Positions 28,844 through 38,543 of a stretch of DNA of 64,000 nucleotides are shown here, in pieces (the stretch's first letter is position 1; the number at the start of each line of letters is the position of its first letter). The notes beneath the pieces are model-generated. The model saw nothing but the letters and a program-made list of their open reading frames with translations. It was not told the origin of the DNA and did no database searches. The stretch covers positions 62,001 to 126,000 of the forward strand of contig JACKAQ010000002.1 of the NCBI GenBank assembly GCA_020634975.1. Reading direction: 5' to 3'. The translations under genes were made by a program, and so were the position numbers. This DNA is from JACKAQ01 sp020634975 [NCBI: Calditrichia bacterium] (GTDB taxonomy: Bacteria; Calditrichota; Calditrichia; RBG-13-44-9).

Positions 28844-30238
28844 TTATTTTAACAATAACATTTTCAACAGTTTAGATACGCCGGATGTTTCCAGTCGCGC
28901 AAAATACACACCGCTGGCGACCGTTGCTGCATCCCAGACAACGGAATATTCGCCGCTATTCTTGTGTCCGTTCACCAATGTTTGAACCGCTCTGCCATTC
29001 GCATCAAAAATTCGCAACGTTACCATTCCTGGGGTTGCAATTTGGTATTTGATCGTCGTTTGCGGATTGAACGGATTGGGGTAGTTTTGCAGCAATTCCG
29101 GCGAATCCGGCAGTGCATCGGATCGATCGTTTATGCCCGTTATCACGCCCGAAACAACCGTATCGATATTCGAAAACGTTGAATTTACATCCCAATTTTC
29201 CGCACGAACGCGGTAATAAAATGTGAGATTCGGCGGCAAAAAGGCATCCGAATAGGTCGTCACATTTGCGTCCACCGTGGCAACATTCACCCAATCTGTG
29301 CCGTTCATGGAGCGCTGGATCAGGAAATTGGTTTCGTTGTCAGACAAATCCATCCAGTTCAGGTCAATTTGGGTGATGGAAACAACCGTTGCCGAAAAAT
29401 CAGCAGGCGTTTCGGGCGCAACGCCGCTTTCTGGCTCTTCGATTGAGAAAGATTCGAATCGCACCTGCTCATCCCGCAAATATGAGGGGCTATTCAGGCT
29501 GCGGTAAATGCCCCATTTCGGTCGGTTGAAGGATGCGCCGTCGCGCCACATATCGAGCAGATAATTGCTGTAAAACAGTGCAGTTGTGCCATCCTGCTTT
29601 TTAACTTCCAACTCAATCTTGCCGGTTTCGGAATACAGCACGCGGCAGGTGGCTGCCAGCCATTGCCCTTTCAGTTCGGGCAAATCCGTGCGGATAACGG
29701 TCGTTTGACCGCTGTTGGATGGTGCAAAACGCAATTCCATTTGGTCTGGATTGCCGTATCGCAACGTGATGGTGATGATCGGCATTGAATCGTCGCTGCC
29801 GCCTTTGGGCTTGATTTGAAAGACATGCGTAAAATTCGGCGATGCCTGAAATGCGCTGTCCAGTTTGAATTTCCAGCGATAAATATGCGTTTCGCCAAAT
29901 GTGCCGACCAGATTTGCGGGCGAGGGATCATAAGTTTTGATCTCGTTGCGCTGCCGGTCAAAATTGATGCAGCGATCGTTATCCGGCGTAGCGTGAATGT
30001 GGAACACAAATACGTTGGTTTGCAAAACATCGTCCCATTCTTCGGTGATGTGCCGACCGAAATCGCCGTGTCCGCAGTCCGGCACTTCGTGGGCTGTGCC
30101 GCCCAAAATGCTGTCGATTAATTCGTAAGTATTGCCCGGACCGTCGGCACTTAAAACCACCGGTTGTGCGGATGCACTGGCAAGCCATCCGATCCACATT
30201 GCCAGAAATACCCATCTGGTCAACCCGGATTTGTTCAT
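28844..30238 (-). CDS. Secreted Cip1-like jelly-roll protein (putative uronan lyase) with FnIII and sorting domain
   Basis: Signal peptide, then a concanavalin-like domain (about residues 40-275) with NFDRQRNEIKTYDPSPANL, HIYRWKFKLD and FTHVFQIKPKGGSDDSMPI, patterns I associate with the fungal Cip1 and glucuronan-lyase (PL20/PL7-like) fold. A fibronectin type III domain (about 285-370) and an NYPNPFNPQTTIKYQI sorting domain follow. It is probably exported by type IX secretion and acts on a polyuronate, but this activity is inferred. I start at the ATG at 30238; a TTG eight codons upstream has the better GGAGGG site and is a fair alternative. The open frame further upstream looks non-coding. 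Confidence 0.65.
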   Translation of the reverse strand: MNKSGLTRWVFLAMWIGWLASASAQPVVLSADGPGNTYELIDSILGGTAHEVPDCGHGDFGRHITEEWDDVLQTNVFVFHIHATPDNDRCINFDRQRNEIKTYDPSPANLVGTFGETHIYRWKFKLDSAFQASPNFTHVFQIKPKGGSDDSMPIITITLRYGNPDQMELRFAPSNSGQTTVIRTDLPELKGQWLAATCRVLYSETGKIELEVKKQDGTTALFYSNYLLDMWRDGASFNRPKWGIYRSLNSPSYLRDEQVRFESFSIEEPESGVAPETPADFSATVVSITQIDLNWMDLSDNETNFLIQRSMNGTDWVNVATVDANVTTYSDAFLPPNLTFYYRVRAENWDVNSTFSNIDTVVSGVITGINDRSDALPDSPELLQNYPNPFNPQTTIKYQIATPGMVTLRIFDANGRAVQTLVNGHKNSGEYSVVWDAATVASGVYFARLETSGVSKLLKMLLLK

Positions 30239-30378
30239 CTGAAAATTAATTTTTGATAACAATTCCAAACCCTCCGAAAAAATAAAATTGATTCTTACTT
30301 TTATAGCTTCAAAAAAACCGGATTGAAAGTTGGAGAATCCTCTATTCGCAGGAATCTCCCGCACGGGATTATGAAATG

Positions 30379-32721
30379 TCAAAACACTAATTGCTTGATT
30401 TCATTTGACTTAAGCTGGACAATCTCATGCGTTTTCTGAAGCTCAGTTGATTGCGAATTACCGGAAATTTGCACCTGGTTTTCCATTCGGGAAATGATGC
30501 GAAGGTCCCATTGTTGTTGCGGCGTTCGTCGCAAAATCAGGTCAACCGGTGATTCAAACGCCATTGTTTTGTCTGCAGTTTTGAACCGTTGCACCGTTAA
30601 AAAAATGATCGTATCGCCGGATTTTTGCAAAACTATTGCTGCGTCCGATTCAAATGTATCAACTTTTTGAAGATTCTTGCCCGGATTTTTTTGAATTTCC
30701 CAATCATTTGCCACGATTTTTCCCGGCGATTCTGCCATTGAAACCGATTCGCGATAGCTGGCAAAGGGGAATAGCAGCGTTGTAAAAGCTATTTCTGTTG
30801 TCTCTTTGATTGAAAAAACTGCGTGCTGTTTGCCGTCGCGACCGCCGAAGTCGATCCGGTAATTCGCCGGATTCAATTGCACGATGTCCAGTCCACTGCC
30901 GTCGGGAAATGTGGATCGCAGCCAATCACCATCTTTTTGTACGGTATATTTGCCCTGCCAGATTTGTTGAAAATCGTGCGGCGCATTTCCCGAAAAACGA
31001 TCCCGCACAATCCAGAAACCGTCTTTCACGAACAAAATTTCCCGCGAATATGCCACGCCGAGTGAATCGAATCCGTCATGCGTTCCGGCAAAATAATCAA
31101 AATCTGCTGTGGTTTGCCATGCGGTAACTGTGGATTTTGGTAAAATTCGCCATTTCCCGAACCCGGATTTCCCGCTGTTTTGCCGCCAGCCTCGCCCGAG
31201 CGGAATGCTGTCCGCCAACGCCACATTTTTCACCCACGAATTTTTCCAGTAGCGATAACCCGGAATATTGTAGTTTACCTGATAATTCGGCAAAATTTCG
31301 TGCCCGTTGGCAAACGCAGTGATGCTTAGCGCTTCACCGTGTTGGTGATCCGGTTTTTTCGCGGAAATCCCGGCGGAGATGGTCATCTGTGCGCCGGTTT
31401 CGTGCCAGCCGTTGCGCATTACAAAATAGCCGGTTTCCGGCAGATCGACCGATCCAACTGTTGGCGACGCACTGTTCATCGCATCAAATCGTGCCAGTTG
31501 CTGCTCCCGCAACAGCCAGAAAATAGCATCCGGCAACGCATCACCGGCAAAATATTTGTAAACCGGATCGTCAAACAGCAGCGTGCCGATGGCCATTACA
31601 CCGTCAATTGGGTTGTTTTCGGCATACGGGCGATCGGTGTCATCCTGCAGCACGGGCGTACGGCGATTCGGCTGTGCGATGTTTACCAGCGCATCGAACA
31701 TTTTCCGGAATCGCGTGACATATTCATCCGGAAGTTGAATCCCGTTCAATTTGGCAAGCTGATACACTCGGAAATAATTTTCGATATCGCCGTTGTGATA
31801 GTGCACCGACCGCTCAAATTGGAACCCGTCGTCGTTTACTTCCTTTTTCAAATGCGCCAGCAATCCGGCAATTGCCTGTTGCTGCCACTGCGCCGCATCG
31901 CGAAAATCCGGGAAAACCGCGGCAATTTCGAACAGCGCCACCAATCCGCGGGTGTGGTGATTGCCGTAACTGAAATTTTCGGTGCGCTGCGCCAATTGTG
32001 CGGCGTGGTGCAGCATGGTTTTCAGAAATTGCAATTGCTGCGTGTCGCCGTAAATTTCGCTGCCCAAATACATGTGGTGACAAAACAGCCAGTTTTGCAC
32101 CCGTTTTCCGGCGCGAAATCGTTCGTAAATGCCGTTTCCGGCATCGTCATATTTTCCGGCTGCAAAGGCGCGATTGAGATCGGCAATCTGCCGCACAAAA
32201 TAATCGGGATAAACCGGATTTTGCTGCTCGTAATAAAACATCAGCGCCATATCGGCAGATTTTTGCTGGCGGGCGAGATGCCGCAATTCATACGCCGAAA
32301 CCGAGTCGCCGGTCAAATCAACGAACGGCAGTTGCCAGTGCGTTTCCGGCGCGAAATGGGTCGTCTGGTATTCGGCAAGTTTGGCGTGCCCGTTGCGATT
32401 GCCGGGATAGCGGCGTTGGTAATCCGCGAACCGAGCTGCCACATTGCGCCAATCAAAAAAATAGCGTTTCGTTGATGCGTTTCGCAGATGTTCGAGCAGT
32501 TTTGCGATCGCCGAATCCGTATTCCCCGTATCGCGCAATTCGAGGATTGTTTGCAATTCAGGCGCATCAGCTCGCAACAGCGACAGCAATTCCGCATCGC
32601 TGAGCAACCGATTTGCCGGCACAGTTTCGATAGGCGAATCTGCCGTTGCTGTTGAAACGCAGAAAGAAATAATCAGCGCAGCTATTTTCAAAAAATATAG
32701 ATATTTGCGACGTTGTATCAT
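30379..32721 (-). CDS. Heparinase II/III-type polysaccharide lyase (PL15/PL17/PL39-like)
   Basis: A 780-residue secreted enzyme: signal peptide (about 1-27), an N-terminal alpha/alpha toroid (about 40-390) and a C-terminal beta-sandwich. Candidate catalytic positions are the Asn-His in YGNHHTRGL, the Tyr in FERSVHYHNGDIENYF and the His in KPDHQHGEALSITAF. This is the layout of exo-acting alginate and heparin lyases. It differs clearly from the PL17 enzyme at 59.8-62.0 kb, so the locus has two lyases of this fold. The start overlaps the preceding gene by four bases. The exact PL family and substrate cannot be set without a search. Confidence 0.78.
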   Translation of the reverse strand: MIQRRKYLYFLKIAALIISFCVSTATADSPIETVPANRLLSDAELLSLLRADAPELQTILELRDTGNTDSAIAKLLEHLRNASTKRYFFDWRNVAARFADYQRRYPGNRNGHAKLAEYQTTHFAPETHWQLPFVDLTGDSVSAYELRHLARQQKSADMALMFYYEQQNPVYPDYFVRQIADLNRAFAAGKYDDAGNGIYERFRAGKRVQNWLFCHHMYLGSEIYGDTQQLQFLKTMLHHAAQLAQRTENFSYGNHHTRGLVALFEIAAVFPDFRDAAQWQQQAIAGLLAHLKKEVNDDGFQFERSVHYHNGDIENYFRVYQLAKLNGIQLPDEYVTRFRKMFDALVNIAQPNRRTPVLQDDTDRPYAENNPIDGVMAIGTLLFDDPVYKYFAGDALPDAIFWLLREQQLARFDAMNSASPTVGSVDLPETGYFVMRNGWHETGAQMTISAGISAKKPDHQHGEALSITAFANGHEILPNYQVNYNIPGYRYWKNSWVKNVALADSIPLGRGWRQNSGKSGFGKWRILPKSTVTAWQTTADFDYFAGTHDGFDSLGVAYSREILFVKDGFWIVRDRFSGNAPHDFQQIWQGKYTVQKDGDWLRSTFPDGSGLDIVQLNPANYRIDFGGRDGKQHAVFSIKETTEIAFTTLLFPFASYRESVSMAESPGKIVANDWEIQKNPGKNLQKVDTFESDAAIVLQKSGDTIIFLTVQRFKTADKTMAFESPVDLILRRTPQQQWDLRIISRMENQVQISGNSQSTELQKTHEIVQLKSNEIKQLVF

Positions 32722-34349
32722 TCCGACTGCAACCGTTTCGAAAGTTGAAATTCATACAGCGACGGCACCGCAATTCCGGTGCGATTCACGCCCTCAAAAT
32801 AGGTATTCGGACCGTATTCGAGCTTCACCGGACGGTTGGCTGAGAAACCAACAAATCGTGCAAATGGTCCGTCCTTTATCGGTTTGATGACCACGGAATC
32901 CTGCGCGATGTTGTCCGCAAATGTTAATTGAATATTCCAGAATGTGTTGAATTTTCCGTGGGTCGGTTTCCAATATCCGGCGCCGCCGTGCATAAATAAA
33001 TCGAGCGGATTTTCGTTTGCGGAAATGCGGATGTTGTCGAACAAATTCTGGTGATTGGTGCCGCAATGCTGGTCGAGAGAGGGCGTTTGCAGGATGTCCA
33101 CATCTGTGTAAACGCTGCCTTTTGAGAAGGTGTTGAACGAAATGGAATGCTCTGTCGGGCAATCAACGGTCATGTTTTTGACCAAAAAATGGTTCACTTT
33201 GCCGACATGCGTGGTGTAGTGGGTGCGCCGTCCGCTGAATTTGATGTCGGTGATGGTTACGTTGGCGCAATCGTCGCTCAAAATGGCGTTGTCCGTGTTT
33301 ACAAAATGCACGTCGCGAATCCACGAATGAGCGGTGCTGGTCAAATAAATAGCGTTATAACCGTGTTCGAGATGGTGCCCGCCGTATTCGGTTTCGGGGA
33401 ATTCGATGCGCAGGTGCTCGATGCCGATTTCCGTTTGCACCTCCGCCGGTGCGATGGCGCAATTCCATTCCGCGCGAACATCGTGCAGCAGCGGTTCTTT
33501 GATGCGAATGGTGTTGCCATCGATTTCGGTGATGGTCACGAGTTGCTGAATCAGTTCGCGTTCGGGATTTTCCCAATGCCGTTCGCCGATGCGGAAATCG
33601 CCTTCGCCATACATATGCGTCAGCAGCGACGATGTTTCGCCGAGCGGATTGAACCACAGTAATTTCACCAAATCACCGGATTGCAGCGTTTCAGTTGATG
33701 CGGCAGTGAAATTGTGTTCGCCGCGTTTCCCGTTCTCGATGTGCGTGATAATTGGCGTCGGTTGGTCATTTTCTTCGAGATACGGGTAAATCCGTTTGCC
33801 CGGCATGCGCGTCCAAATGATGCCGCCCGTCCACGAAAACGGCGAAAACAGCTCGCCGGATTTCACCCGTTTGTCGTATCGCACCAGATATTCGTTCAGC
33901 TCCGCCAGTCCCTCTGCCAGCGGCATGTCTTTCATCGGAATGGGGAGGTAAATGGTGGTGCCATTGTTGCCGCTGCCGGAACCCTGCAACACAAAATTGC
34001 TGCGGTCGATATACAGCATTTTCGACAGAATGAATTTTCCGGCGGGAAATTTCACTACCGCCACGCCCGGCTGTTCGTGTGCCGCCGCCACAGCTTTCAA
34101 GATGGCGTCGGAATCGTCCAGTCCGTCATCGGGAATCGCGCCAAAATCTGCAATATTGATGGTTGCGGCGTGATCCGGCAGCGATTTTTCACCCCAGTGA
34201 TATCCGGCGAATGAAAAATCGGGCAGATATACTTGCGTATCGGAGAGAATTTCCGGCGTCCATTGTTGTTGCGATTGCGTTTCGCCGCACGACATCAACA
34301 TCGCAGCGCACAGCGCCAAAATGATCCACATTGATTTGAAAATGTTCAC
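32718..34349 (-). CDS. Right-handed beta-helix lipoprotein (pectate-lyase-like superfamily)
   Basis: A 543-residue protein with a lipoprotein signal (lipobox LMSC at about residues 18-21). An epimerase/pectate-lyase-like start follows (INIADFGAIPDDGLDDSDAI, about 65-84), then a long beta-helix with WIRDVHFVNTDNAIL and CANVTITDIKFSG. Its DFSFAGYHWGEKSLP segment matches DFSYAGYKNSNEPLP in the product at 36.4-38.3 kb, so the two are paralogues. It sits between two likely lyase or esterase genes with tight spacing. A polysaccharide lyase or hydrolase role is inferred from fold and context; I cannot place it in a numbered family. Confidence 0.65.
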   Translation of the reverse strand: MNIFKSMWIILALCAAMLMSCGETQSQQQWTPEILSDTQVYLPDFSFAGYHWGEKSLPDHAATINIADFGAIPDDGLDDSDAILKAVAAAHEQPGVAVVKFPAGKFILSKMLYIDRSNFVLQGSGSGNNGTTIYLPIPMKDMPLAEGLAELNEYLVRYDKRVKSGELFSPFSWTGGIIWTRMPGKRIYPYLEENDQPTPIITHIENGKRGEHNFTAASTETLQSGDLVKLLWFNPLGETSSLLTHMYGEGDFRIGERHWENPERELIQQLVTITEIDGNTIRIKEPLLHDVRAEWNCAIAPAEVQTEIGIEHLRIEFPETEYGGHHLEHGYNAIYLTSTAHSWIRDVHFVNTDNAILSDDCANVTITDIKFSGRRTHYTTHVGKVNHFLVKNMTVDCPTEHSISFNTFSKGSVYTDVDILQTPSLDQHCGTNHQNLFDNIRISANENPLDLFMHGGAGYWKPTHGKFNTFWNIQLTFADNIAQDSVVIKPIKDGPFARFVGFSANRPVKLEYGPNTYFEGVNRTGIAVPSLYEFQLSKRLQSE

Positions 34350-34361
34350 GGTGTCAACCTG

Positions 34362-36356
34362 TCAGTTTTGTTTTTTGGTGATGCCATCCCAATCATCGGT
34401 GCGGAATGGCGATGCAGGTAAGTTGCTGTTATTTATTAAATTGCAGTCGGGATCAGATGCCCAGCCATAGCGCACCGCAACGGGTTCGGCGATTGCCGGG
34501 TGCCATACTTTTACGCGATTGTCGGCGATTGCCGCTTTCGCACCTTTGAAATTTTTGTCGCTACCGGAAATGGCAAAACCGGTGAGCGAATCGCCGTTGG
34601 CGCGCAGCCCGTCTGCGAAATCAAATTCGATAAAAATCGCCCCGTTTTCAACGGAATTTCCGCGATACAAGGGGCCGGAATATGGTACGGATTGTTGATA
34701 ATTTTTGTTGAGCGCGATGAGCGCGAGCCGTCGCCCGACTTCCTGTTTATTTTTTGGATGAATGTCGTCCGGATTGCCGATGTCGATGGTCACCGCCATG
34801 CCGGTGTTCGGCAAATCGAGCGCCATTTGCTGCGCCTCGCGCAGTTCTGCCCACTTGCTTTCAAAGGGTTGCGGATCGGGTTGGTAAAAATTGGCGATCT
34901 GCACAAAATAGAATGGCAACGTCGGTTCGTCCCATTTTTCGCGCCAGTCGGTGATGCACCTGCGGAACAATTCGCGATAGCTAAATGCCTGTGAAATATT
35001 ACTTTCGCCCTGATACCAGATCACCCCCCGAACCGGGAATTTTGTCAACGGTGAAACCATCGCGTTGAATAAAACGGTGGGACGTTTGTGCAAATAGGGG
35101 CGTTTCGGCGCCGGGGATTCGCTATTATCCAACGCAATTTCAAAACGCCAGTCACCCGCCAGCGGAATCGTGTCAATCGCCGGAGAAGCGAGATACAGCT
35201 GATCCGCCGCACCCCAAATACCGCCGCGACTGCCGACATCCAGCACCCGGACGGCAATGGTATTTTCGCCGCTGTGCAGCCAGTTTGCCGGAACGCTGTA
35301 TCGCGTCGGGTGATTGCGTTTCAGGTGTTCGCCGGCTTTTTTGCCGTTCACGAAAGTGATGTCAAAATCGTCGATGGTATCGAGATTGAGCACCCAGTCG
35401 TCGCCGTTTTCGGGCAACTCAGGAATCGTGATGGTTTTGCGAAACCAGATCACCCCGTCGAATGATTCGTAACCCACGCGATCCCACAAAGTGGGCAATT
35501 TCATGGATTTCCAGCCGGAATCGTCGAATTCGGGCTGTGCAAATGCGGTGTCATTCTGGAATCCGGCATCTTTTTCGAGAGTATTTTCGTACCAATTTTT
35601 GAGATCGTTTTTGTAGGTTTGCAGGATTTTCTCATCCGACTGCACCGTGCTTTTTTTTGCATCGGCGATGGCATCGCGCAAATTTGCAACATCCGAAAGT
35701 GCGGATTCGCTCATCCACGCTTCCACATTTGTGCCGCCCCACGAGGAGTGGATAAGTCCAACAGGAACATTCGTTTCGAGAAAAATATTCCGTCCGAAAA
35801 AATAGGCGACTGCGGAAAATTCTGCGATGGTTTCCGGTGAGCAGCGTGACCAGCCGTCGCTTTGCACATCGCTTTGCGGGATTGCCGCCATCGCTTTTTC
35901 GACGGTGAACAGCCGGATTTCCGGGTAATTTGCCTCGCGGATTTCCCGCTCAAAATTGTCGATTCGTCCCCAACTCGCCAGCGGCATGTTCATGTTCGAT
36001 TGACCGGAGCAGACCCACACCTCGCCGATGAGAATATCCTCAAAACGGAGCGATTGCCGCGCGGTCGAAACGTCCAGCGAAAACGGCCCGCCGCTCGATG
36101 TTGCCGGAAATTCCACCGCCCATTCGCCGTCCGGCGATGTGGTTGCGGTTTGCTGCTGTTCGGCAAATTCAACGGAAACGGTTTCACCCGGATTTGCCCA
36201 ACCCCAAATCTTGATCGGCTTGTCCCGTTGCAAAACCATGTGGTCGCCAAATAATTTGGGCAACTGCAAATCGCGGTTCTGGCTGCAGGAAATCAGCAGC
36301 AAAACGATCGCAAACAGGACCAATTTTTTGCAAAAATCTTTTGGGGGAAGTATCAT
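34362..36356 (-). CDS. Sialate-O-acetylesterase-like SGNH carbohydrate esterase, lipoprotein
   Basis: A 664-residue protein with a lipobox (LLISC, residues 20-24), an N-terminal beta domain (LFGDHMVLQRDKPIKIWGWA), the SGNH nucleophile S120 in CSGQSNMNMP, an inserted galactose-binding-like jelly roll (about 250-400) and the Asp-x-x-His motif DDIHPKNKQEVGRRLA near residue 550. Members remove O-acetyl groups from sugars. In this locus the natural guess is deacetylation of acetylated alginate or another acetylated polyuronate; that is inference from context. Gaps of 9 and 12 bp to its neighbours indicate one transcript. Confidence 0.85.
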   Translation of the reverse strand: MILPPKDFCKKLVLFAIVLLLISCSQNRDLQLPKLFGDHMVLQRDKPIKIWGWANPGETVSVEFAEQQQTATTSPDGEWAVEFPATSSGGPFSLDVSTARQSLRFEDILIGEVWVCSGQSNMNMPLASWGRIDNFEREIREANYPEIRLFTVEKAMAAIPQSDVQSDGWSRCSPETIAEFSAVAYFFGRNIFLETNVPVGLIHSSWGGTNVEAWMSESALSDVANLRDAIADAKKSTVQSDEKILQTYKNDLKNWYENTLEKDAGFQNDTAFAQPEFDDSGWKSMKLPTLWDRVGYESFDGVIWFRKTITIPELPENGDDWVLNLDTIDDFDITFVNGKKAGEHLKRNHPTRYSVPANWLHSGENTIAVRVLDVGSRGGIWGAADQLYLASPAIDTIPLAGDWRFEIALDNSESPAPKRPYLHKRPTVLFNAMVSPLTKFPVRGVIWYQGESNISQAFSYRELFRRCITDWREKWDEPTLPFYFVQIANFYQPDPQPFESKWAELREAQQMALDLPNTGMAVTIDIGNPDDIHPKNKQEVGRRLALIALNKNYQQSVPYSGPLYRGNSVENGAIFIEFDFADGLRANGDSLTGFAISGSDKNFKGAKAAIADNRVKVWHPAIAEPVAVRYGWASDPDCNLINNSNLPASPFRTDDWDGITKKQN

Positions 36357-36365
36357 TTTTCGACC

Positions 36366-38261
36366 TTATTTCAGCAACATCATTTTACGGGTTTGGCTGG
36401 CTGCGGTGCTGTTCAGGCGATAAAAATAAATGCCGCTGGACATGTCCGCTGCTTCCCAAATTACCGAGTGCAATCCCGTTGATTTGATGCCATCGACCAG
36501 CGTTTGGACGAGCCTGCCGGTTACATCGAACACCTGCAATTGCACGACGTCGGTTTTTGGCAGCCGGAAACTGAGCGTTGTAGTAGGATTAAATGGATTC
36601 GGATAATTTTGATAAAGCTCTGTTTCTTCTGGAATTAGCGGATTCGATTGCCCCTGATCTTCGTCGATGCCGGTGAGCACGCCGCCGCGTTCGGCAAGTT
36701 GCGCAACAAACAGCGATCGCGGGTTCAGTCCCGGCTGATTGCTGCCTTCGATGTAGCCTTCCGGCTCAGCAAACGAGTTCGGCGGCTTTTGTCCGGTGAT
36801 GTATCCGGCGCAGCCGATGGCGTAATTTTGGGCGGTTGGCGGTTGCTGGACGTGGATTTCCGCACCGTTCACATCGCAATTCCAGGTGATCGAATGCGCG
36901 GCAGACCAGCCGTGGCTGGTGCCAAAATAGCCGCGATTATACAACCCGATACGCCGGGGATTGTAGCCCGATCTCGGTCCGTCCAGTTCCCGGTGATTGT
37001 CGTAAAGCAAACCCTGGCTCCAGCGGCGATGCCCTTCGCTGCCGGCGTATGCGCCTTCCGATGTGCAATCCAAAAACACAATGCCCGATGCGCGACTGTT
37101 GCCATTTGATACATAGCTGTGCCGCCCAAAACTGGCGTGGCAATTTTGGAAAAGAATCAATTGCGATGCGCTGTATGCGTTAAAATTATAGCGTCGCTCG
37201 CCGTCGATGAGCGACACCGGATCGATCGCCCGGCAGTTGTAAACCGTGACACGCGTTGCGGTATTTGTGTAAACGCCGGAATGCCCGAAATGCAAAATTG
37301 TGCAGTCGCGAACCCAGGCATCTTCGACGGTGTGCAGATAAATGCCGCTCCACGCATGATTTTCATCGGTGCCGCCGGCGGTTTCGATATCGATCCGCAA
37401 ATCTTCGATCCCGATGTTGGTTTTGAGCAAATTGCGGCTGTATTTGTAAATATATGATTGCGATAGCGCCCGGATCAACGTGTTGAATACCGGGGCATCG
37501 ATGGTAATTTTGTTGCCGTTAATTGCGGTAATATATCGATTAAAAACAATAGGTTGGCTGTCCACTTCCCAGGGAATATCCTCCGGTTCCGATCCCGGCT
37601 CGCCGGAATGCGTGCCGCCGTAATCGATGGCTGCCAGCCACGCTTCGGTGCAGGGGTGAACAATCACGATGTTGTCTCCAACGGCGTATGGCGAAGCGTC
37701 GCTCACTTCAAAAACGCGATCGCCGACAAAAACGGTGTCTGTGGTGATGTTGCGAGTGGTTGCGGAAACCGAATCGCGCCAAAGCGTTGAGGACGCGCCA
37801 CCGGCGATGATCACATCGCGTTTGCCGGGAATGTTGCCGGTCGCGTGGAGAATGGTGTTGCTCGCCGGATCGTCGCCGTCACCGACGCCGCGCAGCACCA
37901 CGCCATCCGCGTTGATCCGCAAATTGAAGCGAATCTGGTAAATGCCCGCCGTCAGCAGCAGCGCACCGCGAAAACCATTGGTATCCTGCGGCATCGCCGA
38001 AACGGCATCGATAGCTGCTTGCACATGAGCTGTGTTGTCGCCGGAAATGGGGGAGATGCTCATCACGGTCGGCACATTTGGCAGCGGCTCGTTGCTGTTT
38101 TTGTATCCCGCGTAACTGAAATCCGGGATGCGGTTGCCCAGCGAATCAGCGACGTAAACCAGTTTGCCGTCGTTGCCAAAATACACGATTTCCGATTGCC
38201 AGGTTTGCGCCTGCAGCGTCCCCACAACCGCGATGATTATCGTAAAAAACAGGCGTTTCAT
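36366..38261 (-). CDS. Secreted beta-helix protein with C-terminal sorting domain
   Basis: Signal peptide (MKRLFFTIIIAVVGTLQAQ), the DFSYAGYKNSNEPLP block shared with the lipoprotein at 32.7-34.3 kb, then a right-handed beta-helix (about residues 55-520) with IGIEDLRIDIETAGG, VEDAWVRDCTILHFGHSGVY and VTVYNCRAID. It ends in an NYPNPFNPTTTLSFRLP sorting domain. I start at the ATG at 38261 behind GAGAG; upstream codons overlap repeat DNA. It is probably a surface-exposed or released polysaccharide lyase-like enzyme. It is the first gene after a 282-bp gap, so a promoter for the downstream half of the locus may lie there. Confidence 0.7.
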   Translation of the reverse strand: MKRLFFTIIIAVVGTLQAQTWQSEIVYFGNDGKLVYVADSLGNRIPDFSYAGYKNSNEPLPNVPTVMSISPISGDNTAHVQAAIDAVSAMPQDTNGFRGALLLTAGIYQIRFNLRINADGVVLRGVGDGDDPASNTILHATGNIPGKRDVIIAGGASSTLWRDSVSATTRNITTDTVFVGDRVFEVSDASPYAVGDNIVIVHPCTEAWLAAIDYGGTHSGEPGSEPEDIPWEVDSQPIVFNRYITAINGNKITIDAPVFNTLIRALSQSYIYKYSRNLLKTNIGIEDLRIDIETAGGTDENHAWSGIYLHTVEDAWVRDCTILHFGHSGVYTNTATRVTVYNCRAIDPVSLIDGERRYNFNAYSASQLILFQNCHASFGRHSYVSNGNSRASGIVFLDCTSEGAYAGSEGHRRWSQGLLYDNHRELDGPRSGYNPRRIGLYNRGYFGTSHGWSAAHSITWNCDVNGAEIHVQQPPTAQNYAIGCAGYITGQKPPNSFAEPEGYIEGSNQPGLNPRSLFVAQLAERGGVLTGIDEDQGQSNPLIPEETELYQNYPNPFNPTTTLSFRLPKTDVVQLQVFDVTGRLVQTLVDGIKSTGLHSVIWEAADMSSGIYFYRLNSTAASQTRKMMLLK

Positions 38262-38297
38262 TGTTCTCTCGTTGGCGGTTAAATTCGTAAAAATTGT

Positions 38298-38502
38298 TGC
38301 CGCAGAGGCACAGAGCACGCAGAGGATTTTACTGTATGAATAGGTATAATTTTAACTTTTCGAATAGGAATCTCATGCATTCGCAGGAGTGACAGATTGT
38401 CTTTCCTTTGTCATTCCTGCGAAGGCAGGAATCTCATGTTCATGAAAGTTAATGACCAATTACAGCTAATAAGTTCTCAGTGAACTCCGTGCCTCTGTGG
38501 CA
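38298..38502. repeat. Intergenic inverted repeat
   Basis: Two 18-nt arms, 38298-38315 (TGCCGCAGAGGCACAGAG) and 38485-38502 (its near-perfect reverse complement, two mismatches), enclose about 170 bp including a dispersed 27-bp repeat. The CAGAGGCACAGAG type is a widespread intergenic repeat in bacterial genomes. Together with flanking sequence it fills the 282-bp gap between the PL6 gene and the next gene. Confidence 0.7.
38409..38435. repeat. Dispersed palindromic repeat, copy 2
   Basis: Identical over 27 bp to 17485-17511. It lies inside the larger inverted repeat of this intergenic region. Confidence 0.75.
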
Positions 38503-38543
38503 TCCTTTGTTAAATTTTCCGGATTATCAATTGCATTATACAA

